A stretch of 64,000 nt of DNA, taken from the NCBI RefSeq assembly GCF_033958435.1, contig NC_134138.1, positions 9,808,001 through 9,872,000 of the forward strand. The letters run 5' to 3'. Origin of the DNA: Carettochelys insculpta. Lineage: Eukaryota; Chordata; Testudines; Carettochelyidae. How positions within the stretch are numbered: the stretch's first letter is position 1; each line of letters starts with the position of its first letter. Shown here in pieces: positions 33,576 to 44,974 of the stretch. A model generated the notes under the pieces. That model searched no databases, was not told where the DNA came from, and saw only the letters and a program-made list of their open reading frames with translations. The translations under genes and the position numbers were made by a program.

Positions 33576-34724
33576 TGGCTAGGAGCATTGTCCTGTGGTT
33601 AGACCGGGGGGGTCTGTGTTGTGAGCAGGCCCACTGACACTAAAGGGGGCAGTTGTCCCCATGCCTGGTGTCTTAAAGGAACATGTGGCGGTGGCTGGAG
33701 CGCCAGGACCCTTTGAAGTGCTGTTGACTTCACCAGGCCCCACCCATTCCGCCCTTGGCCCCACCCCTTCTCATCTGCGGAGCCAGGCTCCTCTCCCACC
33801 AGGCCCTGGGGCTCATGGTGAGTGTTGGCCCTGCTGGTTGTGAGCCTGAGCACCTGCTCCCAGCTCTGTCAGTGTGTTCCAGAGTGTTACTCAGTTGAAA
33901 ACTTACTTGACTGGAATGTTGAGGCCTAATTAATATTTGTAAGGTGTATTGGGATCCTCGGCTGAAATCCCCTAGAGCAGTGGCAGTGGTTGTTGTTATC
34001 TAGTAGCTATGCTTTTGTATTGGTCTGTGCCCTTTGACGCCTGTACTCAATTTTCTTTTCACAGTAGCATCTCTTGTCTGGCTTTGCAGTGCCAAATCTG
34101 TTAGCATTACGGCTATTGCCGCTTAGCTCCTGGAGGCAGGAGCGCTGGAAGCTGGTTCTCCCACAAGTCTGAGGGAATGCTTGGCATGTCCCCTCCGTGC
34201 AGGAACGTGGATCCGCTCTTGGATGGGACCTGCAGCTTGTCAGGGACCTGGAGTGCATGTGGGACTCAATTATCCCTTGGGTTTGTTTTTTCCTCCGGAG
34301 GCAGAGATAAATTGCACCGTTCTCCATTGGTGTGCATTTGCTCCAGTCAGAAAAGGGCAGTAAGTGATTTCCCTGGTAGGTCACAGATTCCATTGCCTGG
34401 GGTAACTGCGGCAGTAATTTTGCCTGGTTGTCTTGATGCTTCAAAAAAAAAAAAAAGCTGCAGCAGCTGCCGGTGGCCAAAGGTTGGGGGTATGGAGAGT
34501 CTCTGCTCTTCCTCGAGGATGATTGAAATGAAATGCTGCAGTGCAGGCTGCGGAGCTGACGCACTGCAAAAGGGACTTCGACTTCTGATGCAGAGTTTGG
34601 AAGCTGGTACGATGAATACATCCCTGATTCCTGCAGAAACTGCTCTCTCAAACCCTGGCTGCACCAGGCTAGATAATTCCTACGTCACTCCCAGCTTGGT
34701 GCGCAAAGCTCTTTCCAAAATGGG
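33576..34724. other. GC-richer segment upstream of the TSNARE1 exon
   Basis: Open frames cover much of 34007-34854 on both strands (214 aa minus, 225 aa plus), interrupted by an A13-14 run at about 34443-34456 that is read through in frame. No domain, signal or splice evidence supports a protein. It could contain regulatory sequence or the missing untranslated first exon, but nothing here proves it. Confidence 0.35.
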
Positions 34725-34840
34725 TCATGTGCATTATCCCCATTGCAGGCACAGGCAAACTGAGGCCCAGAGAGGGTGTGTTCCTTGCCAGAGGTCAGGC
34801 ATTGGGTTGCTGGGAATAGATCCTCATGTTCACTGTCTCC
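34725..34840 (-). mobile_element. MIR SINE
   Basis: 'cattatccccattgcaggca', 'caaactgaggcccagagagg', 'ccttgccagaggtcaggc' is the classical antisense MIR core, well preserved for so old a family. Confidence 0.75.
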
Positions 34841-35714
34841 ATCTCCTGCCTTAGCTGCCTGTACTGTGCTGCTTGGGTAGGTACTTGGTGAGTGTCTGTG
34901 TTTTTATTACACCCTCTGCTCTGCCATGCACCCCAAGTGGAGACACAGCTAATCATCTCCCAGATCCCGCTGTCTCCTCTACTGTAGGCACCATTTCCAG
35001 TGAAGGGCTCCCCAGTGAGCTGGGGCAGGAAGACCATTGCTGTATGGTCCTCGTCACCCTCCCTACCGGGAATCTACTGTTGCATCCTTCAGCTTGCATC
35101 TGCAGGCAGAGAACTTCTCCCTCCACTCCCCTTTTTCCTGGCCCCAACCACAAGCAAAGCGGAGGCTGCCCTTTTCAGTTCTACTCCCTGGCACTGGGAC
35201 CACTTCTGCTCATTCCTCTCCTTTGCCAGTTGTCTGCTTCTGCCACATCCTGGCTGCCCACCAAACCCTTTCTCAGTGCCTTGGTCCATATTTTGTTGGA
35301 CTGTTGTATTCCCAGGCCTGTGGAGTGAGTCATGTTTGGCCCTTCAAGTCCTGGTAACCCTCTAAGGTGTCGGGGGCAGTGGTGGGTTTGTGTTGCAGGA
35401 ACAAGGAAATGGCAGAGGAGATTAAGGCTGGCAGCGGCCAGAACTGTATTTATTTCAGACCATTGCTGCTTTATATGGCATCTTTTTGCAGGCCAGGAGG
35501 AATAACACTGGCTGCAGATTTTATACTGGAGGCCTCAGAGAGTATAATATGGCCAGAAACTCTCTCTCCAGAGCTCAGCAAGAATGCATTGTGGTGGATA
35601 GACTCCTGTCCAGTTCTGTGGTGAAAACTCTGCAGAAGGCACTGTCTCCCTTCCTTTGCTAACACCACCCTGTGCTTGCTTGCCTTCCCTCTGAGGATCT
35701 CAAAGCACGTGCAT
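34841..35714. other. unassigned sequence upstream of the exon
   Basis: GC-richer sequence with several overlapping plus-strand frames (34873-35365 open in three frames). No exon can be supported. Confidence 0.4.
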
Positions 35715-35880
35715 GTGGTAAGGAATGAAGTCTCCCAACCCCCCATGGATGGATGATAAGGTACAAAAAGGGGAAGTGATTTCCCTAGATTTGCACAGCT
35801 GGCCGTTGGAAAGGCTCAGGAGATCTGACCCTCCCTAGTTCCCTGCTCTCCCCTGGGGCAGTGGGCTGTGTTTCCTTTGC
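35715..35880 (-). mobile_element. MIR relic
   Basis: 'gataaggtacaaaaagggga', 'agtgatttccctagatttgc', 'acagctggccgttgg' follow the antisense MIR order. It lies within 70 bp of the exon's acceptor. Confidence 0.5.
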
Positions 35881-35943
35881 AGGGTCTTTTAGGCAACATG
35901 AGTGCACTTTAACCAACTGTTCTTTCCTCATTGCCTTTTTCAG

Positions 35944-36065
35944 CCTTAACGGAGAATCTGCCTTCACCACCCTGTAGAAAATGTCTTACGGTTCCATTGA
36001 TGGGAGTGGATTTGGAAGCCGGAACCCTTTTGGAGGCCCATCGAGACAAGGATATCAGCCCCTGG
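35944..36065 (+). other. TSNARE1: TSNARE1 first coding exon, with 5' leader (transcript exon 2 or later)
   Basis: A pyrimidine tract (about 35918-35940) ends in CAG at 35941-35943, so the exon starts at 35944. A 37-nt untranslated leader (35944-35980) ends in gtagaaaATG, with A at -3. The 3' boundary is CTGG|GTAAG, with GT at 36066-36067. Because a splice acceptor precedes the leader, at least one untranslated exon lies upstream, outside what can be recognised. Confidence 0.88.
35981..36065 (+). CDS. TSNARE1: TSNARE1, N-terminal coding segment (28 codons plus 1 base)
   Basis: TSNARE1 is a syntaxin-like, tail-anchored t-SNARE-domain protein thought to act in endosomal membrane traffic; in mammals the gene also carries Harbinger-derived sequence. 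The peptide starts MSYGSIDGSGFGSRN and continues PFGGPSRQGYQPL, which I recognise as the conserved TSNARE1 N-terminus. This is recall of the family, not a search. The segment is a flexible Gly/Ser-rich head before the helical syntaxin domain and the SNARE motif, neither of which is in this window. It ends in phase 1 at a GTAAG donor; the next exon should complete an Ala or similar codon. No stop or frameshift is present. The ATG context is acceptable. I found no sequence for the following helical exon in the next 28 kb, so the following intron is long. Confidence 0.85.
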
Positions 36066-37140
36066 GTAAGGTAGTGATTGCAGGCTATAATTTGCCCTAT
36101 CTGACTAAGCTGGGGAAGGTGGTTTTCATTTCCAATCTATAGAAGGGCTGATGTATCTTAGTAACCAAATGTTACAGTATGTGGTCCATCATTTTGTGTG
36201 GTGACTAGACAAAAGGAAGTGAAGTTAAAGATCCCCTTTAGCACCTCTTCTCTGATCTCCGTCTTGTGAGTTACACAGAAGATGTGAGTTGCTTTCCAAG
36301 TGGTCTTTCAACACATCATAAAATGTCAAGACATGTCGTGCAATAAATCATATAAATATATCACTGCCTGGGCAAGTTATATTGGTGGGTCATCTAGATC
36401 CTGTACTAGCCAGTACCTGATGCTTTAGAAGACAATGTACATCCCACCTTTGTGCACTTAGTGACTGTGGTGTGCTATGTAGTATGTGTATGTATGTGAT
36501 CGCTCCCTAATCAGCACATTGCCACTTCAAAGTACCTTTTAATTGCCATTGTTCACTCATTTAGAACTATTTTGTTCAGTCCTTATATTGTGGATCAGTC
36601 ATCTCCACAGTCCTATCATCTTCAAGAGAGCTATGAGCAGGTACTGACAGGAGCAGGTACTGACTAACAAGAATAAGGGCTTATATACATTGTGGGGCAA
36701 CACCTGCTACTGGGGTGTGATTTCTAAAGCACACAAAGATGTCAGACATTAATTAATCTGAACAGACCCTCTTGGTGCATGAAGGTTCCTCGGTGAGCTT
36801 AAAATGATAGATATGTAGAGTTGAACACCACAAGGACCAGCAGGTCAGCTGGTTAGGTCTCCTGTATCTCCCTGGCCACCAACTCCACAAACCACCTATC
36901 CACTAAACCCAATCACTGAAATTAAATTGAAGGTTTACAGATCACAGGAGACAAGACACAGGGAGAGTATAGGAAGGAACAAGACATACCAGCGATTGAA
37001 GGTCTTGCAGTGCCAGGGAACTGATTAAGTGAGGTATGATCTTAGCATGGGACCCATGCCCACCTCCTTCAGAGGAAGGTGGAATACCCCCAGGGTCACT
37101 TCCAGTCTGACACAGAGGGAAATTTCATCCCTTATACCAC
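36066..37140 (+). other. TSNARE1 intron, unassigned
   Basis: Begins with the GTAAGG donor. 36806-36850 has a vague resemblance to an antisense CR1 tail; otherwise nothing is recognised. Confidence 0.5.
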
Positions 37141-37790
37141 AGATCATAAAATCCTAGAGCTGGAAGGGATCTCAGGAGGTGATAAAATGGTGAGAAGTTA
37201 GCTCCTCAGCATAGGAGCAAGAACCAGTCAGTCAAGCTCCTGTGACAGATCGTGGGCAGTGTCACCTCAGAGCCCTGTCTATCCAATGTCTCCTCAGTAA
37301 CCATTTACATCCCTGATGCTTCAGCGAAAGGACTGCACACTCGCCCAGAATGAATAGTGGGGACAAGGGGGGAAATCCTCTCCTGACCCTTGTGGATTGA
37401 CCACCTGAATCCTTGAAACTCGAGCTTTCAGAACACTAAAGCTTAGGCCAGGACTGATCCCCAGGGCTGTGTCCTGAGCTCTGTCTCCTCCCACCACAAG
37501 CAGTCTTGTTATGTGATGATGCTCTTGAATTTGGCCAGCTCTCTCTGATTAAGTTGTTTGAACCCATGGCTCCCATTGGGAAGCTGTCCAAAACCTCACC
37601 CCTTGGGAGGTATTAATTGAAAGTAAATATATCCCTCTTAGCCTTCTTTCTGCAAGGCTAACCAAGCCGAGCTTTTCCAGTCTCCAAATACAATAGGCCC
37701 TCCATTCCCCTGATCCTCTCGTCACCGTTTCCACTTTGAATTCATCATTTTGGAACATTAACATGTTGCTATTCCAGTTAAAGTGCAGCA
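37141..37790 (-). mobile_element. decayed CR1-like LINE
   Basis: Starts with the antisense tail 'cataaaatcctagagctgga' and 'agggatctcaggagg'. Farther on, the minus strand encodes LEKLGLVSLAERRLRG (about 37620-37685), the CR1 C-terminal hallmark in damaged form. The middle is poorly recognisable. Confidence 0.6.
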
Positions 37791-39960
37791 CATGCTTATG
37801 CTGTAGAAATCATACCACACTGGGGCGTGATGCTATACCATGTACACACTCCCTAAGATTTGCACATTTGGGCTCTTAATTTGCACTGCTGTTGATGTTG
37901 ACAGTGTTCTCAATCTTATTTAGCTCCAGTGACAATATGTAAGTCAATAACGTCCTGCCGCAGTGAGTTCTCCAGGTTGATATGTTGTCTGGGTGAAGAC
38001 ATATTTTTTGATTCTATAGTTACAGCTCTGGAATGTCATCAGATTTCTGCTTTGTACTAATATAATGTGATGTGAGGTAATATTGAGGATTGATCAGTTT
38101 TCACTGTGTAATCAGACTTGGGGTATGATCAAATTACTGTGGTGCAAGTTATTGTGCTGGCATTTTCATGTTTCATGGTGGATTGATCTCTTGGGTCATG
38201 TATCAGACCTTTAACATTCCTAGAATAAGTGGCACATTAGCTTCCGGCATTGTTTACCATGTAAGTTCAACTGGGGTCTTTGGCTTGTGGTGATTTTAGA
38301 GAAACATGGGGGCTGAAGAAAGAGCATTTTGGTGGCATGTTCAGCAGATGTTGGATTCTGATGCTGTCTCCTAGGTGCATTTACAATTGCAGAGATTGGA
38401 ATGCTGTGCAAAGGAAAGCTGGCCATGATATGTCCACCATGGGAAGTTTAACTCATGGGGATGCTACACTGAATCTGTGCAGCATGCTATGACATTAAAG
38501 CAGTGGGCCCAGAGAGTTAATCAGTAATTAAATGCAATCCCATAAATAACATTTATCAAATGGTTGCACTTTATTTTATTAACCCATGCTCAAAAATAGT
38601 CTCCCTGTACTCCCAGCTGCTTCTTTCCCAAGGGGCTGTGGAAATGGAATAGTAAAAAGAGGCAAAGCATCCAGTTGTCAACCTGTACGTTTTAAATGGT
38701 CTCAAATGCACAGTGTGAGGCTATACTTTGTAAAAGCCAACTCCTAGTGCAACTGTCATAACTCAAAGGGCAGATAGGTAATACTGCGACCTCATACTTT
38801 AGCTTTCTGGAAGAGTTAGCTCTTCTGCCTGCGCTGCTTTCTGCAGCATTACTGATGGCAAGGCTGGTTTCTCTCCACTCACGACAAGGGGAAGCTGATT
38901 CTTTGGTGTGTTCTCGTGTGTGTGTGGAGTGGGGTGTCCTGGTGGATAGCCCACCTGATGGTCCTAGAGCATCACAGAAAGCCTGTGCTGCAAGGAAAGA
39001 GTCATACCTCTAGAAGAGCTGCGATAGCCTTTGCAAAAAAAGGATCCTGCCTACTCCAAACCCACCCTCGTTTCAGTGCACATGCCTTCTATGTTGGACA
39101 CTCAACTGCCATCATGTGTTTTCGTCACAAAGAGTGGGGCGAAATTTTCCATCTTAGCAGAAGACCCAACTTCTCTGTGTACATTGCTCTACAATGGGCG
39201 GAAATACTCTGATATTCCAGGAAGGGGCCTCATAGGCAGACTGAGATAGATGCTTTTGAAGTTTTCAAATCTACATTTAAAATCTAACTAGCTTATTTTG
39301 GGGTGGAATCAGTTTAAATATCCTACATTTTAAACCAGCCAGTTGTCTCCCCTCCTCTCTGTCACTAATTATGTATATATCCAAGCAGGAGTTTTATAAT
39401 CCTTATTTGCTTGTCACAGTCTCTGCAGCTTGAATTAGTGTGAAATTTACCCTAAATGAAGCTTGTGCACCACGGTAGAGGCCCTGTGCTAGTATTTTGA
39501 GAAGAGGCAGCAAACATTCTAGGGGAAGTGTTTCCTTGCATCCGAGCTGATGTTTTCTCTGGAAGGGAAATACAAAATGGAAATGATTCTGTTGATTATT
39601 GGTTTTCTTATACATTTTTGGTGTCTTTAAAACGAAATTTTAAGAACTGAGCCAAATTTAATTGACCAGTTTTAAGCAACTGCAGCTAGCAGGATGAACT
39701 CTCTGGAAGTGAAGTAGGTTGAGGTATTCTAAGATGCCAAAGACCAATGATAGTGGAATCCCTGAAGACAGGTTGGGTTAGCATTGAGTTTTTGCTAGAT
39801 GCTACCTAGCCCACAAAGCTTTGACCCTGAGTCCGTCCCTCCTGCTGTTCTCATGCTGTGATCATGTACCCATCAAAAAAAGACTGGCAGGTTTATTTTT
39901 CAGGCAAATCCAAGTGAGTCTCCCAATTGCTCAGTAGTGAGTGTACTTGGCCGGCTTTTG
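37791..39960 (+). other. TSNARE1 intron, unassigned
   Basis: About 2.2 kb of AT-rich sequence with no recognised repeat or exon. Confidence 0.45.
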
Positions 39961-39961
39961 A

Positions 39962-40135
39962 ATCATGGAATCATAGAATGCTAGGACTGGAAGGGACTTT
40001 GAGAAGTCATCGAGTCCAGCCCCCTGCCCTCATGGCAGGACCAAATACTGTCTAAACCATCCCTGATAGACATCTATCTAACCTGTTCTTAAATATCTCC
40101 AGAGATGGAGATTCCACAACCTCGCTCGGCAATCA
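39962..40135 (-). mobile_element. CR1 LINE 3' end
   Basis: 'atcatggaatcatagaatgc', 'tagtccagccccctgccct'-like tail, then 'tgttcttaaatatctccaga' and 'gattccacaacct'. Close in sequence to the tails at 25996 and 51836, so a comparatively young subfamily. Confidence 0.92.
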
Positions 40136-41962
40136 AGAGAATGCCTTTCTCTCTGCCTTGGTGATTCCTTCTCTCTCTGCCCCCAAAGCTTGTTCAGGGC
40201 TACATAGGTGCTTTCTAAAACTCAAGAATAGAAATGGGAAGATTCTTGCTTTTGTTAGTCTAGTACAAACCTCTGAGCCAAGACACCCTGGTTCTCTTGC
40301 TGCCTTTGTTTTCTCAGCTCTATAAATGGACATCATCACACTATCTGACAAGAACGGTGACTTGGTTTAGTCAGGTCTGTTGAGCACGTTGCCCTCTTGT
40401 TGTGTCTCCCATGTGAGAATTCCAAATGGTTATTCTTTGTGCTACAGTAAGCATTAAGAATTATATTGCATCTCTCTTTGCCTTTGAGTGTGCTTGTGGG
40501 GCAGGGGAGGGCAGAAATGGGTCCATAGAAAAGTTAACAAGATGAGATTGAGGGCTCTGTTGCTCAGGGTTATCTGGATGAAGAGAGGGAGGTGGGACTG
40601 GAGAAACTTTTTTTTGTCTTTTTTTGCATTCCATCGCTGTGATTCAGTGTCATTTGAACCTCTGTAGTGTTCTTTGCCCTTTAATCCCGACAGCACGAGT
40701 GACACATACAGTCTGTCTTTTGTTTCAGGGTTCCCAAATATTGCCGTTAAGTTAATGTCACGGGAGGCTGATTTGGAAACCTGTATTCTGTCTCCCACCT
40801 CCCCAGAGATGGATTACTGATGTAACGAGAAAACCCGCTCAGTGGAGAAACCCCTCAGTGAAATCAGAATAAAGGGACCCAGCCTCCTATCTTTTCCAAC
40901 GTAGACCTGTTTCCAGAGTGTATATAATTCTTGCCAGGTGTATATTTGTGTGATTGAAAACAATCCTCTTTGTATTTAGCAAATCAATGCCAGTGTCCCT
41001 GATTCAGTAGCAACCCTACAATAACAAACCACACAGCCTGGTAATGATGTGCAAACAACAAAACAGAACCACTATTTACGAGATCAACCATGCAATAACA
41101 AGCCAGTGTAGTTCAACACTGTGCAGTCACCCTATGATAGCCAACCAGTGTGCCTGGCATATTAATCATATACAAGCAAGTTATTGTGTCCAATCCACAG
41201 CCATGGGTGATGAGACCCTAGAATAACAAACTGCTATACATGCACTATTTAGGAAGAAGGGCATTCAGAAAGACACATTTGTCTTCCCAAAGTTTGTTTT
41301 GGAGATCAACAACAACAACTGAAAAGATCAATTCTTTTAAAATAAGTGTTGAAGATGCTTTCAAAATCGCCCTTGCTCAGTTGCATTGCCAGCACATCTT
41401 GGCTCCTTTTCCTTTGTGTTACATTCTCATGTACTCACCTGTCAAGAGAAAATAAATGATATAGAAGCGAGGGAAAAGCTTTCCTGATTGGATATGATGA
41501 GGGATGGAATTATAACTATTAGACTGTTGCTGCCACTGGAAGAAATCGGATAACAGGTCTTTTGGCTGCATGAGCTTTGCCCTTTTTAGCCAACCTAATT
41601 AGGAAGATTTATGGATTCCTTTTGCTAATAATTTTGGAATGGATCCTGCACCCACATTTATGGAGGTTTTGAGACTCAAAAATATCTTTGTTGGAGGAAG
41701 ACAAAAGCAAAATAAAAATGTGCAGTTTATTCAGAACATTTTTCATCTATTTGGAAGGAACCCAGAATGCTTTGCAAAACATGTACGCACAGTATTACTG
41801 AACTGCAGTCACTTCTGGGGTGGAGGATGGTGGAACACTGAGGCAGGCATGCTGAGCAAGTGGGATATATTTGGCTATTACTCTGGTACAATTCTGTTAT
41901 AAACTGCCACCTGGTGTCTACACCGATAGATAGGGTCCTCCTAGCCAAGGTCTAACCCCAAA
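40136..41962 (+). other. TSNARE1 intron, unassigned
   Basis: About 1.8 kb with no recognised repeat or exon. 40960-41235 is A/C-rich with repeated 'acaaacca'/'aataaca' words. Confidence 0.45.
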
Positions 41963-42055
41963 GCGTCAGAGGAAACAGCCCTGTGGCACCTTAGAGACTA
42001 ACACATTTATTAGGACATGAGCTTTTATGGGCAAAACCTTCATCTTCCAATGAAA
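41963..42055 (-). mobile_element. Penelope-type terminal fragment
   Basis: 'cagccctgtggcaccttaga', 'gactaacacatttattagga', 'catgagcttttatgggcaaa'. Single minus-oriented arm. Confidence 0.7.
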
Positions 42056-42600
42056 AATTGAGAGGAAAAAGAGACGACAGAATTTCTATAGTGAGGGGTG
42101 GCGGTGGGAGAGAGAAAAAGGCTTATCTGCGGAGCCATCCCAGCCCCAGGCCCAGAACTTTTGGGGGAACCACAGAGGCTGCCCCAGCCATCCTATGGAT
42201 GGGAGTGGGGGAGGATTACCTGAGGCTAGGGGATTACCTGGGCCTGGGGATTGTGCATGGCCACAGCTCGGGGGTCACCTTCCGGCAGGAGCGGCAGCTT
42301 GCTCCGCATCATCATCCCCCCGACCCACTGCACCCAGCTTCTCTGCAGTAGGCGTGGAAGGTGGAGGAGCAGAGGCAGCTGCCACTTCTACTGTCCGGGT
42401 GGTGAGCGGGGCAGGGAAGCTGTAGCCTGGCACACAACCCCCATCCACAGGTAGTCCCCCGTAAAGGGGTGGGAAAGGGATGGAGCAGGGGAGGGCTAGG
42501 GCTGGGGCACTGGGTGGGTGATTTCCCTGGGCCCCACACTGGGGGCACTGGTGGAGGGTTGCTCCAGGTCCCGCCCTTGCCTTGGGATGGCCATGGTTAC
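42056..42600 (+). other. GC-rich block in the intron
   Basis: GC-rich with scattered CpG. Several overlapping open frames on both strands up to 110 aa. No motif or splice evidence. Could be the interior of a non-autonomous DNA transposon like those at 16580 and 52325. Confidence 0.35.
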
Positions 42601-43110
42601 CTGTCACTAGCAGGACCAGTCAATGAAACAAATTAAGTGGAATGTTTCTCATTCCTGCCAATATCAAAGGTGGGGAAACTGCCCCTGTAATGCATAAGGT
42701 AGTTAAGGTCTCTATTTAGGCCAAGATGAAAGGTGTCACATTTATAAATGACTTCAAATTCAAATGTCTCCCTCTATAATCTTGGGGTAAATTTCTTTTG
42801 TAGAAGTGTGGTTACTTTTCAATCCATTATTGAATATCCGGGGAGGTTATTGAATAACCCTACTCCCATTGATTTCTGTGCATTCATCCTTCTAAAGCAG
42901 ATACTTTACTGCATAGTAACATGTATCATGTTCTGTGCACATTGGGGGCCTTCCATTGTTCCACTGGGTGGGAGGCAGGTAGCACGTGCGAGACTTTCAC
43001 AAGTGTTGGCTGTCAGCATTCAAACCCAATTTGCCCAAATACACATGGCTTTGCAAAGCAGAGTGCAACAGAATTTAGGTACTGTCATGGGGATATAGTT
43101 TTGCAAATTC
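42601..43110 (+). other. TSNARE1 intron, unassigned
   Basis: No recognised feature. Confidence 0.4.
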
Positions 43111-43122
43111 TGTCCCTATAAT
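43111..43122 (+). repeat. target-site duplication, left copy
   Basis: TGTCCCTATAAT, identical to 43372-43383. Confidence 0.92.
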
Positions 43123-43371
43123 AGCAATGAAGGGTCCTGTGGCACCTTACAGACTAACAGAAAAGTTTTGAGCATGAGCTTTCGTGAGCACAGACTCACT
43201 CCATCAGATGTTTGTCTTGGAAGTCCGCAGATTTCCAAGACCAGCATCTGATGAAGTGAGTCTGTGCTCACGAAAGCTCATGCTCAAAACTTTTCTGTTA
43301 GTCTGTAAGGTGCCACAGGACCCTTCATTGCTGTTACAGCTCCAGACTAACACAGCTACCCCTCCGATACT
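43123..43371 (+). mobile_element. Penelope-type foldback element, young and complete (249 bp)
   Basis: Left arm 43124-43210 and right arm 43245-43331 are inverted copies of 87 bp with a single mismatch (near 43200, 'actcc' against 'acttc'). The 34-bp spacer contains its own hairpin (GTCTTGGAA / TTCCAAGAC). A 40-bp distal tail (43332-43371, 'ccagactaacacagctaccc') is found only on the right. A perfect 12-bp target duplication flanks the unit. It carries no coding sequence, so it must have used machinery supplied elsewhere. The near-identity of the arms indicates recent insertion or arm homogenisation. Confidence 0.88.
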
Positions 43372-43383
43372 TGTCCCTATAAT
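43372..43383 (+). repeat. target-site duplication, right copy
   Basis: TGTCCCTATAAT, partner of 43111-43122. Confidence 0.92.
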
Positions 43384-43489
43384 GTTAACTTATTTTTTTT
43401 AAAATAGTCTTTTGTGTTTTAATGACAAATTAGTTATAATGGAGGAATTAAAAAAAAACTAAAGATAACAAATAGCTTAGATTGTAGAG

Positions 43490-43640
43490 AAGCAATTAAA
43501 ATAGAGCCCTGGGGCTCTGGACCCTGTTTCTGTTCCACAAACTGCTGGGAAGAACCTTGGCTGGTTATTTAATTTGTCAAATGAGAATAATACTTACTTG
43601 ACGTTGGAAAGCACCCTGGGATCCTTGGCTAGACAGTCCT
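43490..43640 (+). mobile_element. possible MIR relic
   Basis: 'aaccttggctggttatttaa', 'tttgtcaaatgagaataata' and 'cttacttgacg' resemble the sense MIR core. Confidence 0.45.
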
Positions 43641-43859
43641 GTGCAAAGCTGGTAAGAGCTGTACTCATGAGATGATTGATTTCATGAGCCTGGAAGAAGG
43701 AAGGAGTGACAGGAAGAGAATAAGAATAATGGATTTTACAAAGCAGACGAACATTTTTGAGAGCAGGTAGGCAAAGTCCCACAGGAAGAAAATGTAAGGG
43801 GTAAAGAGGTTCAAGAGAGCTGGCAGTTTCTCAGGCAGATAGTATTCAAGTACATCTTT

Positions 43860-44200
43860 AACATATTCTGATGCAACGGAAATACAAGAAGACTAGTAAA
43901 AAGCCAATGTGGCTCTGACTTGTGCTCTTCAATTACATAAAAATCAAAAAAGTAATGTACAGAAAGTGGAAATATGAACTAATTTGTAATGAGGGGTGCA
44001 AAAGAATCGCACAAGTATGTAGGTACAAAATCAGAAAGGCAAGGTACAAATGAGTTACATTTAGTAAGGAATATAAAAAGGCAATAAGAAGAGTTTTTTC
44101 AAATACATGTGGAACAAGGTGAAGGAAAATGTATATCTTCTATTTAGCAGGCCAGGAGAGCTCATAACTGACTACATCAAGAAAGCTGAGGGGAAAGCCA
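43860..44200 (+). mobile_element. CR1 second-lineage fragment (ORF2 linker region)
   Basis: 'aaaaagccaatgtggctctg', 'tacagaaagtggaaatatga', 'gggtgcaaaagaatcgcaca', 'caaaatcagaaaggcaaggt' and 'tagtaaggaatataaaaagg' are the region joining endonuclease to reverse transcriptase. Many stops. It ends where an antisense copy of the same lineage begins. Confidence 0.65.
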
Positions 44201-44204
44201 ACAT

Positions 44205-44540
44205 GGAGAAAGAACAGGTTAAAGGCCCATCTAGCCAAGTATCCTGTCTTCTGACAGTGGCCAGGGAGTAAACAAAAAAGGTAATCATCATGTGATCCCT
44301 CCCCTGTCACCCATTTCCAGCCTCTGACAAACGAAGGCTAGGGACCCCATTCCTACTCAATCAGGATCATAAGTATTGTTGGACCTATCTTCCACAAATT
44401 TATCTAGTGTTTGGTTTTTTTTTTTGAGCCTTGGTAACATCCTGGCAAGGAGTCCCACATTCCATGGGCCAGTTTTCTTATTCTAGTTATATGTGAACTC
44501 CATCACTGAGGGCAGAATTTGGTCCTGGCATAAAGGTGTG
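44205..44540 (-). mobile_element. CR1 second-lineage 3' end
   Basis: 'aggcccatctagccaagtat', 'cctgtcttctgacagtggcc', 'ggtaatcatcatgtgatccc' and 'ccacaaatttatctagtgtt' are the reverse of the 3' end seen in sense at 61200-61385. Confidence 0.75.
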
Positions 44541-44826
44541 AGTCTACAAGGCATGTGCTTCCTGATACCCCTAACTGGGGTTTCCAGGTGCTTTGGATTT
44601 GACACAGTAGCAGTAAGGAAATAAATCATGATGAAAAGTGGCTGCTTTAACAAATCAGTGCATTAGCTGTTTTCAGTTAATTGAATAATTTGCTTGCTTT
44701 TTCCACTTCCAGACCATTAAATGTTCCAGCCCACACTGTAGAATAATTACTGGTAACATTCCCATTAACAACCTTAAGCTGTTGATGGAGTTAGTGGTAC
44801 AGAAGCAAGGTTCCTTTTCCTCACAG
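44541..44826 (+). other. TSNARE1 intron, unassigned
   Basis: No recognised feature. Confidence 0.4.
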
Positions 44827-44935
44827 GGTCGGGGGATAGCTCAGTGGTTAGTGCATTGGTGCTATAAACCCAGAGCTATGAGCTCAGTTCTTGAGTGACC
44901 ATTGCAAGGTTCTGAGGCAGGTGAGATTAAAAAAA
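44827..44935 (+). mobile_element. tRNA-derived SINE, head portion
   Basis: 'gggggatagctcagtggtta' contains an A-box-like TAGCTCAGTGG. 'gtgcattggtgctataaacc' and 'gctatgagctcagttcttga' follow, with a degraded B-box region. Not a tRNA gene: no acceptor-stem pairing is seen and the element runs on into a short A-rich tract. Confidence 0.65.
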
Positions 44936-44974
44936 ATCTGCCAGGATTGGGGGCATCTCAAAATTTGACATCAC

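Noticed and set aside
35000..35365. Three overlapping plus-strand frames as upstream TSNARE1 coding exons
   Set aside because: The TSNARE1 start codon is clear at 35981 behind a splice acceptor; these frames have no link to it and no domain.
42195..42607. GC-rich intronic block as an alternative promoter
   Set aside because: Only composition supports it; no TATA, initiator or exon with donor site can be shown.
44827..44900. Possible tRNA gene (TAGCTCAGTGGTTA)
   Set aside because: The A-box is good but the B-box is damaged, no acceptor stem is found, and related partial copies exist; it is a tRNA-derived SINE.
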